The notes beneath the pieces were generated by a model. It had not been told where the DNA came from. It saw only the letters and a program-made list of their open reading frames with translations, and searched no databases. 64,000 bases of DNA from assembly GCA_916048095.2 (NCBI GenBank), contig OU696571.1:2572501-2636500 (forward strand). The letters are read 5' to 3'. Position 1 is the first letter of the stretch. Each line of letters begins with the position of its first letter. Origin of the DNA: Sacculina carcini (lineage: Eukaryota > Arthropoda > Thecostraca > Sacculinidae). Position numbers and translations under genes: made by a program. Of the stretch, positions 55,445-64,000 are shown in pieces.

Positions 55445-55735
55445 ACAGTATAGAGGGAATGACAGCCATCATGTATTAGTGTTCTCAAAGTTGACTCAGT
55501 TGGTCAATTGCATGCGCTGCTCAAACGTTTGATGTCTATTCAATTACAACACACACACACCTCAATAAATAGTACGCTGCATATTGTACACTTGCAAACA
55601 CACACACACGCACACAAACACACACACACACACACACAAAAACACACACTTGTCGTGTATTGATACGTTTTCTGCTATGCTGGTTTTAATGACACTATGA
55701 ATGCAATGAACTGAACTCAGAGGAATTATCGAGTG
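55445..55735 (+). repeat. Dispersed repeat R2, second copy
   Basis: Counterpart of 6720-6960, carrying an internal CA microsatellite at the same place. Confidence 0.65.
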
Positions 55736-55748
55736 TGCCGTGTGTGTG

Positions 55749-55794
<46 letters not shown>

Positions 55795-55962
55795 GTGTTG
55801 ATGTGAGTCCATTTCACACACACACACACACACACAATTGGTAGCATGTACGAGTAGTCAGTTCGAATGGACCACACAGAAACTGCTTCTTGTTTGCTTA
55901 GCTTGTGAATACACTTCCTACTGCTTCTGTCCAAGCCGTTTTTGCATTGACTGCCATTCGTC

Positions 55963-56044
55963 CAGTGTGTATGTGTGTGTGTGCTTGTGTGTTTGTGTAT
56001 GTGTGTGTATGTGTGTGTGTGTGTGTATGTGTGTGTGTGCTTGT

Positions 56045-56084
<40 letters not shown>

Positions 56085-56105
56085 GTGTGTGAGTGTGTGT
56101 GTGAT
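55963..56105 (+). repeat. Compound TG repeat
   Basis: TG with TATG and CTTG interruptions. Confidence 0.9.
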
Positions 56106-57014
56106 TGTCCGTTGAAAAAGCGATGTGCAACAATGCCAACACACCTGCATGCAGGTGTCTGTCTGTCTGTCTGTCCGCGTGTATGTATGTGTTTGCTTGT
56201 TTGTGTGTGTGTGTATGCGTGTGTGTTTGTGTGTGTATGTGTGGGAGAGTTAGTAGGAATCGCATGTGGACGTCTTTTGTTAAGGCCTCAAAACATCAAG
56301 TCAAAAAGTGTACACTGAGCGAGCTTGTCATACAAAAGTTGATTAATCGTGAAACACGTGTGTGTGTGTGTGTGCATGTGTGTGTGTGTGCGTGGGTGTA
56401 TGTGAAGATGTAGTGTGTAGACCCCAAAATAAACGCGTGTATAAACATCTGTGTGAGCGTGTAAAAACGTGTGTATAATGCCCACCCCGAAAGCCGAAAT
56501 ATTCGGGCCCTATTATAGATATATCACCTTTATAATAGAGGTACGATTTTGGGAAAATGCAGTTACGAGCGGTCCCTCGGTCTCCCGGGGACTTACAGGA
56601 CTATTAAGCGCTACTTTATGATAGATTTGAATATCATTCGTGAAACAGCAGAGCCCCTCAACACTTGCCCCCATATTTTTGCATATTTTGACCGCCTTTG
56701 TATATACTTGTATTTCTGTTAAGTATAAACATAATATTTTTAATTTAATATTATATTGTATCTTAATTTAATTTTTGATATTATATTATATTTAAAGGTC
56801 TTGTTTCTTCTATCGTTTCGGTTGTTGTTATTTTGTGTTCTGCTTTGAGTCAGATGGATCAATTTGGGGCCGGACGATTTCTGCTTCATACTGTGCAGCT
56901 TTCTACCAAGAACATTTCAATCATTAATCTTTGTGCATCGTTCAACTGATCTATGTCAACCGCAAACATTTGATCAATGCCGTACAATAACGTGCTTAAC
57001 CTAGTATGAACACA

Positions 57015-57064
<50 letters not shown>

Positions 57065-57118
57065 CACATGTAGGCTATTTCGAGACACACACACAGAGAC
57101 ACGCAGAAATGGCACAAT

Positions 57119-57244
57119 ACCTGTTTGAAGTGGTTCGAACAGCTATTTGCAGGTGACTGTTGGTTTGTCATCGCCTCAGCTGTAAAATTCCCGACTGGAT
57201 TACATTTGAGGTTGTGCGCTGCTAAATATTTTCGCTCAACTTTG
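57119..57244 (-). CDS. Possible exon (unrecognised gene)
   Basis: The minus strand has acceptor CGTGCAG, then an open frame of about 42 codons (SKVERKYLAAHNLKCNPVGN onward) ending CACTTCAAACAG|GTATTG. The opposite strand is also open here, so strand and reality are uncertain. Confidence 0.25.
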
Positions 57245-57283
57245 CTACTGCACGACCGCATTGTCCGCATTCAGCGCGCAAAT

Positions 57284-57285
57284 AG

Positions 57286-57366
<81 letters not shown>

Positions 57367-57415
57367 ACACACACACACCAGCACCAACACCAACACACAC
57401 ACACACACGTAGACA
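57284..57415 (+). repeat. (CA)n microsatellite
   Basis: About 40 pure CA units, then ACCAGCACCAACACC. Confidence 0.95.
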
Positions 57416-57884
57416 CACACATAGCTGATATACAAGCGAAAATGACATTTGCTTCTGCTCAACACGTTTGAGTATGTTGTACATACAGACAAGCACACAT
57501 ACATACACACACACAAACACATACATACACACACAGACACAGACACACATACATACACACAAACACACACAGACACACATACACACACGAGCATACATCT
57601 ATACAATTATATGCTGGCACAGAAGAGCAATTTGTCAATAAGTGATCGTAAATAGATTCGTATGCACACAACAGCCAACAATATGGTGATGATTCCGATT
57701 TTGTGTGTGAGCTCTTGTGTGTATGTGTGTGTGTGTTAGTGTATATGTGTTTGTGTGTGTGTGTTATTGTATGTATATTTGTGTGTGCGCGTGTGTGTGT
57801 TAGTGCGTGTGTGTATGAGTTAGTGCGTGTGTGTATGTATGTGTGTATATATGTGTGTAAGCTCGTGTGTGTGTATTTCTAACA

Positions 57885-57935
57885 CAAACAAATATATTTA
57901 CAAACGTGTACACATATTAACAACACTATAATACA
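57885..57935 (+). repeat. Dispersed repeat R3
   Basis: AAATATATTTACAAACGTGT and the following ACACATATTAACAACACTA occur identically at 26398-26440. Both copies have TG tracts within about 50 bp. Confidence 0.65.
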
Positions 57936-58588
57936 ATGGAGGCGGCGTTGTCACGAATGACGGCCAGGCTTATTCGCTGCCGAAGCCAGGCCGTCTCTCG
58001 CGGCTCCCCTGAACGCTCCCTGATTCGTCCGCCCAAGAGTATCAAGATGCCCCCATGATGCTACCTGTGTGTGTGTGTGTGTGTATAATAATAATAATAA
58101 TAAATGCGTTTATTGCAATCACATAATATGTGCTTTTCGTTGCAATAATGATATAACACACACTAATGCACTGAATTACACACACACGCACGCAAACACA
58201 CAAGTGTGTGTGTGTGTTTTTGTAAATGTGTGTGTGTATGTGTGTATGTGTGTGTGTGTGTTAGTGTGCATGTGTTTGTAAGTGTATGTATGTCAGTGTT
58301 TGTTAGTGCATGTGTGTGTGTAGCTGTTTGTGTGAGTGTGTCTGTGTGTGTGTGTGTGTTGTTAAAATTCAAGATAAACATTTTCAATTTATGAACAAAA
58401 TTGATGCATAAGCTAAAAATAGTTACAAACTTAAAAAAATATATCTACATATTCAATGAATTATACATGTATACAAAAACGTGCTTGCGTCTATCTCCCT
58501 CTCTCTATGTGTGTGTGTGTATGTGTGTGTGTATGTGTGTGTGTGTGTGTGTGTGTATGTGTTTGAGTGATTGCGAGTTGATTTTTAG

Positions 58589-58866
58589 CGAGTGCAGACG
58601 GCTGATGTCTCAATCAAGTTGACCGGTGAAATGATCCGTCTTCTGGAAACTAATTTACAATCGACAATACCAGTTGTGCAGGCTGAGAGACACACACAAT
58701 GTATGTGTATGTGTGTGTGTGTGTGTGTGTAGTGGATGGAGTTTGTTAGCATGTTGGCAGATTTCACAGAACTCCTCTCAGATGTTTGACTGAGACGTAG
58801 ACACCGTATCACACTCACATCTTGCCTGTTCCTGCCTCGCCAACACACACCTTGTGGCCGACCGAC
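58589..58866. other. Exon-like island, strand unresolved
   Basis: Plus strand: TTTTTAG acceptor, then RVQTADVSIKLTGEMIRLLE and on to AAT|GTATGT. Minus strand: an open segment ending AGAT|GTGAGT (58822), then CTCTCAG acceptor and CTTGIVDCKLVSRRRIISPV and on to a stop at about 58588. Both are plausible; they cannot both be right. Confidence 0.3.
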
Positions 58867-58885
58867 ACACACACACACACACACA

Positions 58886-58930
<45 letters not shown>

Positions 58931-59038
58931 ACACACACACACACACACCTGTTTTTTTCTCTTGTCAACGGCTATGCTTGATGTATCGACCGGCATTTCT
59001 ATATGAATGTCTGTATTTTGTCCACGCAGTATCTTTGA

Positions 59039-59163
<125 letters not shown>

Positions 59164-59285
59164 ACGGCAACAAAAGCGATCAATTATTTGGCCAACACTT
59201 GAGAAGTTGATTGCCGCTTGTGATTGTGGTGTGGAAAGTGCGAGCGTACAAACACACACCTACACACACACACACACACATACAC

Positions 59286-59325
<40 letters not shown>

Positions 59326-59389
59326 ACACACAAACATACTTGTACCGAGTTCTTCAGCAAAGTAACTTCAATGTGCGACAAAAGTTAAT

Positions 59390-61520
59390 TTATTTATGTT
59401 TATTTATTTATTCACTTATTGAATCATATTTCACTAAGCTGAGAAGACAATTGTTGATTTTTTGGACGGCATTTCAAGTGTGTTTATATTTATGATAACT
59501 CACTTTGTGTTCACTTGAAAAATCCATTCCATTTCCAAGTAGAACTAACACACACAAAATTATCAGCACACACTATTTGTTTTTTTTTTCTCAACTAAAA
59601 TGTAACAACACCTGTCTTGTAATCATTTATTTATCACACATCCTAAACTAATTTAAATTTTTTGCACTATTTTGAACTATATTTCATTATTCTTGGTAAG
59701 CCTGATCTTTTTTACCTATTCTATACCATTCACATATTACTATTTTACATCGCATGTGCATGAATTACGCAAGTCTTACTATGTAAGTACAATTACATTG
59801 TAAATGTAATATTATACTTCAAATATATTGTCTTACAATATACAGAAATAACACAAGCACACGCACACATAAACACACACACACATACAAACACAAATAC
59901 ATACACACACACACACATACATACCACATGGAGACTGCAGTGTCGCATGGAACCCTATCTTTCTCTGAGAGCATCGCTAGTTTTCACCGTTCAGTTCTGT
60001 GTTTCTCAAATAGGAGGTCAGATCTCGTACCCTCGCTGTATTTTGATGGTTGTATGAAACATAAAAAAACACAACCAAAGTGATAAAACTATTTTTTATA
60101 TTTTATAACCATTCATACAGCCTAAAACTCCTGTGGGGAAACGAGTTGTTTAGAGAAGTATATAAAGCATGGGTATAATCATACTTTTCTATATTTTTAA
60201 CATTGAATCTGAGCACACCTTAAGAACTAGCCTCGCATCCCTTAGGGGTTCAAGCACCCCCGTCAAGAACCCATGGCTCAGTTGTTTTGTCTATATGTCT
60301 GTGTGGATAGCAAAAAGCGGATAGCGACAAAAATAGTGAGAGAGAGAGAGCGAAAGATTGATAGAGAGAGATACATGAGGAATGGAGTCAAGTAAAGTGG
60401 CTGGAATTCGGCGAGTGTAAAAGTGAGTATTTGTCGTGCCACGACTGTCTGTCTGGATGATGGAGTGGTGGCGAAGAGGAAACAGCCTCACTACCGCCCC
60501 CGCTAATTAAGTGCTTGTGCTATTGTGTGTTTATGTGTGTGTATGTGTGTGTGTGTGTGTGTGTCTGTGTGTGAGTGTGTCCACTCGAGTATCTACCATC
60601 CAGCCGTCGAAAAGCATCCACCGTAACCTGCGATTCATCACGTGTATATATACGTGTGTGTGTGTGTGCGTGTGTGTACATGGGTGAGCCCAAAATACGA
60701 TGACATTTATATATATAAAAGTTATACAGACACACACATACAGCAAATATTTGATCTCACCCATGTTCAGAAGAGAGTGGCTCACGTTATTGGGTGAATA
60801 CATTGCTCGATTTGTTGCTCAGACTGTAATTGTCATAAGGAGTTGTCATAGAAAAATAATCCACGCACCAACATCCCTGATTTCATGTCGATTAGAGTAG
60901 TGTCTTTGTTGAACACTTCCAACTTATCCACAACTCTGTCATTTATTCAACCAATCAATGGTTATTTGTTGTCCACTCACAGTTTTTATATACAAATTTT
61001 CAAGGAATTCACACAAAACACTGATAAATTCAAAGTGATTACACATATATAAACATATGATTCATGAAAATATATAGTCTATGTCTAGTTAAAGTTAAAA
61101 ATAAAACATAAAAAGTAAAAATCAAGATTAGAAGTTGAAAGATAAAAGTTACTAGTTGCTCAGATACTTATTGTAATTTTTGACAGCTCGGCTCTTGAAT
61201 TGCTTTTTTGTCAACGATAGACCTGTTTTTGGTATTTGCAACTGCCCATCGCCGGTCGCTCTTGTTGATTTAGATGACACTGCGCTGCGGAGCTGAAACA
61301 TGTTTCCGCTGCTCTTCCCAGGGACGTCTTCTGATTCTTGCTTGATGCCATCTTTCTCTACCTCTCATCTTCATCAACCAGCCATTGCCGAATGTACACA
61401 TAGCAACGCCACTTGAAACCTATCTGGTGTATAAGCCCGTCTAGCACATGCTGGTACACAAGCATCACACCAGAACCTTGCATTACACACCAACCCAGCC
61501 AGTGCACATTAAGCCATAAC
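59390..61520. other. AT-rich region, little recognised
   Basis: Short CA/TG tracts (59860-59930; 60530-60680). A GC-richer patch at about 60395-60503 is open on the minus strand (SSSPPLHHPDRQSWHDKYSL), preceded by ATTAG. Around 61358-61540 a minus frame reads QHVLDGLIHQIGFKWRCYVY; family unknown, possibly a mobile-element fragment. Confidence 0.35.
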
Positions 61521-61576
61521 GCACGCACACACACACACACGCACGCACGCAAACGCACGCACAGCAGCACTTCACT

Positions 61577-61870
61577 TCAACAGGTGCTGCATAGCTGGGA
61601 TAATGACAATCGGCAGCTAGATGTAGTGGAGATGGTGTGTGATGGTGTGTGATGGTGTGTGTGTGTGTGTGGAGGAGACCCGCGGTGACTCGAATGGGGG
61701 CTGGCGTGCGGCGTGCTCAGACACGTGCGTTCCCGCTGGGCTGACGCGTCGGTGAAGTCGGCGACGTGTTGGAGGGCACGGTGGTTGCTGAGCCGGCACA
61801 GCAGCCACGGCACGCGCCAGACTTCACACCTCGGCAACGCGGCAGGCAGCCAACATGCCCGGCATTCCTG
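61577..61870. other. GC-rich exon-like island
   Basis: The patch is much GC-richer than its surroundings and open on both strands. Minus: VWRVPWLLCRLSNHRALQHV. Plus: CTTCAACAG acceptor, VLHSWDNDNRQLDVVEM, then GTGTGT. I do not recognise either. Confidence 0.25.
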
Positions 61871-61897
61871 TCGTGATCAAACATACGGTCTCTCCAT

Positions 61898-62075
61898 CAG
61901 TGGCGGCGCCAGAACCTTTCCGATGGGGAGGCTAAGGAAAAAGATGCCGGGGCGTGGATAAATAATTGAGTCGCCACAACCCGAAGCTTTCATGATCCGG
62001 ATTATTGGGGGCTTAACATATTTTTGAGGAAATTCAGCCTCCGCAAGCCCCCTCTTCCTTGGCAACGCCGCTGCT
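61898..62075. mobile_element. Small inverted-repeat element (MITE)
   Basis: The left end CAGTGGCGGCGCCAGAACC pairs with the inverse right end CAGCGGCGTTGCCAAGG. Flanks CTCTCCAT and CTCTCAAC suggest an imperfect 8-bp duplication. It resembles the inner element of tetraspanin B intron 2. Confidence 0.6.
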
Positions 62076-62106
62076 CTCAACACGCCAACACACAGCCACC
62101 CACCGA

Positions 62107-62112
62107 CACACA

Positions 62113-62166
<54 letters not shown>
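62107..62166 (+). repeat. (CA)n microsatellite
   Basis: Pure CA. Confidence 0.95.
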
Positions 62167-62167
<1 letters not shown>

Positions 62168-62524
62168 GCGTATGATGTTCACATGATCTCCGATCTCGTG
62201 TTTGTCGATCTGAAACGGTTATCAAGCACGCACACACACACACATATACACACACATACACACACACATACACACACACACGTACACACATGCAGCGCAC
62301 TGCGCTCCGGACTTCACCACCATCACCACATATAAATCATCCTCAGGTCAACTCCGCAGAGCATTATGCGGAGAACGGACATAGTTACTGATAACAGGTA
62401 TGGTTGCTATTTGGGCTGAGTGCTTGAGAAATGTTTCGCCTCGTCAAGGAATAATGCCTAGTCTGCCCGCCCGTTTGACCGTTTACCGTTTACCGGTGGC
62501 CCACGCGAAAGTCGACGCGTATTC

Positions 62525-62605
62525 CGCGACTCGAACCCGCACTACTGAACAAGATCGGCTTGTGAGTTTATTGCGCTAGCAACTGAGCCAACATGTTACA
62601 ACTTG
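62525..62605 (-). repeat. tRNA-like SINE head
   Basis: On the minus strand TGGCTCAGTTGCTAGCGC is an excellent A box and GGTTCGAGTCGC a near-perfect B box about 40 bp on. A body with ACCGGTAAACGGTAAACGG follows. Insert length and the body argue for a SINE, not a tRNA gene. Confidence 0.5.
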
Positions 62606-62729
62606 ATATATGTTAACACACCAACACTATCTGTTTCACATATTTTTGACTGGAAAGTGATTGGCTGTTTGCATATTTGTGTATGTATGTATATATGTGT
62701 GTATGACTGTATGTGTGCCTCCTTCTCCT

Positions 62730-62955
62730 TCTAGACATTCTCACTTTAATCTCTATTTCTCTATCCTAGGACCCCGTATTTACAATAAGCTCTCCCCATC
62801 ACTACGTTCCATCAATTCCATCTCCCTTTTCAAAAAGCACTCTAAGAAATTTTTCTTGTTGAAGTCTAATTATACTTTAGATAACATCCTTTATATAAGC
62901 GATGCATAAAAGGTGTACTTTTCTCTCTGCTGTGTCTCTCTCAATTTCTCACTTC
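62730..62955 (+). pseudogene. 5'-truncated 3' end of the same LINE
   Basis: The translation FSILGPRIYNKLSPSLRSIN and FKKHSKKFFLLKSNYTLDN matches the last 55 or so residues of the ORF2 at 27339-30221 with a few substitutions and a slightly earlier stop. The downstream TTTTCTCTCT stretch also matches. It is a dead fragment typical of incomplete reverse transcription. Confidence 0.85.
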
Positions 62956-63302
62956 GTGTGTATGTGTGTGTGTGTGTCTGTGCTTGTGTGTGTGTATGTG
63001 TGTGTGTGTAATCCACTGTGTGTTATTGTTTAGCGTGTCACCGTACTTATGTGAGTACATATCGCGTATTTGCGCTCTCGTGTATCTATGCGTGCTTGTG
63101 TCTGATTATGTGCGTGTGTGCGTGTGTGTGTGTTTGTGTGTGTGTGTTTGTGTGTGTGTTTGTGTGTGTGTGTGTTTGTGGGTGTGTGTGTGTGCACTTG
63201 ACAGCTGTTGACACGTCGGCCAACGAGGCGACACAATAATCGCTTGGACGTGAGCTCGCAAACAAACTCGTCATCCACTACCACCACGATGACTATCGCA
63301 AT

Positions 63303-63324
63303 CACACACACACACTCACACACC

Positions 63325-63378
<54 letters not shown>

Positions 63379-63400
63379 AACACACACCAACACACACACG
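63303..63400 (+). repeat. (CA)n microsatellite
   Basis: Pure CA with two ACCAAC interruptions; TG fields flank it at 62960-63195 and 63450-63680. Confidence 0.9.
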
Positions 63401-64000
63401 CTAGCTGATTCTACGGGCGATGTGAAGCACGTACATTACAAATAATTTGGAAACAGTGTGTGTGTATGCATGTATGTATGTATGTGTGTGTGTGTGTGTG
63501 TGTTTTGCTAATACCTAGCGCAGATATGAGGCGTAACAGAAGATTAGCGTTGGGGAAATACGACGCCACGTATTATGGCGTGTGTGTGCATGTATATGCA
63601 TATGCGTGGGTGTGTGCGTCGGTGTGTGTGTGTGTGTGGTTGTGTGTTTATGTGTGTGTGTGTGTGTGGTTGTGTGGGGTGTGATATTTGGACCACAATG
63701 AGCGTATGTTTGCCCACAGTACGTCAACATTGCTGGAAGCAAATTACGGTTTCAAAGTACTACTGTTGAATTGAAATTTGAAAGAAAATATTATCATATA
63801 TAAATATATACATATATAATGACAACTTATACAACACAGAACTTGTGTTAAAAATTTAGATGAGTAATAATATTGATATATTTATAAAAATAAATAAAAA
63901 AGGTGGACTGGAAGGAGCGCTAAGGGGGCTGTAAAGCTATCGATAACATAACTACAATCACCATGCACCTTGTTCATGAAGAGACACACGGATAAAAGCA

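Noticed and set aside
58822..58866. Possible P-loop (GEAGTGK) on the minus strand
   Set aside because: The Lys is followed by Met or Ile across a splice donor instead of Ser/Thr, and the match is short enough to be chance.

Overview
The window is eukaryotic and almost certainly from an invertebrate animal. It has spliced genes with GT-AG introns, non-LTR retrotransposons, tRNA-derived SINEs, many small inverted-repeat DNA transposons, and an extreme load of (TG)n/(CA)n microsatellites. Animal-type genes are present: a SID1/SIDT transmembrane protein, two tetraspanins and the ciliary protein NME5. I could not identify the species or phylum. Gene bodies are GC-richer than the AT-rich, repeat-laden sequence between them.

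Layout: 1-7.6 kb holds repeats and small mobile-element remnants with no convincing gene. At 7.6-8.6 kb (-) lies an intronless OST3/OST6 (MAGT1/TUSC3) subunit of oligosaccharyltransferase. At 9.7-13.8 kb two paralogous tetraspanins stand head to head with identical exon structure. At 14.6-16.6 kb (+) is an intronless RecQ helicase. From 37.6 down to 17.8 kb (-) runs a 17-exon SID1-family gene that I reconstructed exon by exon; its introns contain a LINE with long open ORF1 and ORF2, three tRNA-Val-like SINE copies, a 565-bp inverted-repeat element and dozens of TG tracts. At 38-40.4 kb (+) is a second, endonuclease-lacking LINE.

A compact housekeeping cluster follows: CPSF73/CPSF3 (+), a 14-3-3 protein (-), eIF2-alpha (+) and NME5 (-), all apparently intronless in their coding regions. 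From 49 to 64 kb the sequence is repeat-dense. It contains a 1,294-bp hAT-like element with a perfect 8-bp target duplication, other inverted-repeat elements, and short GC-richer islands flanked by splice signals that may be exons of an unrecognised gene.

How the genes relate: there is no operon logic. CPSF73 cleaves pre-mRNA 3' ends, eIF2-alpha controls initiation, RecQ acts on DNA, OST3 acts in ER N-glycosylation, SIDT acts in dsRNA or lipid handling, and NME5 marks motile cilia. The most notable signal is the use of UG repeats in place of polypyrimidine tracts directly upstream of many SIDT 3' splice sites. This coincides with a strong bias for TG on the sense strand of that gene's introns.
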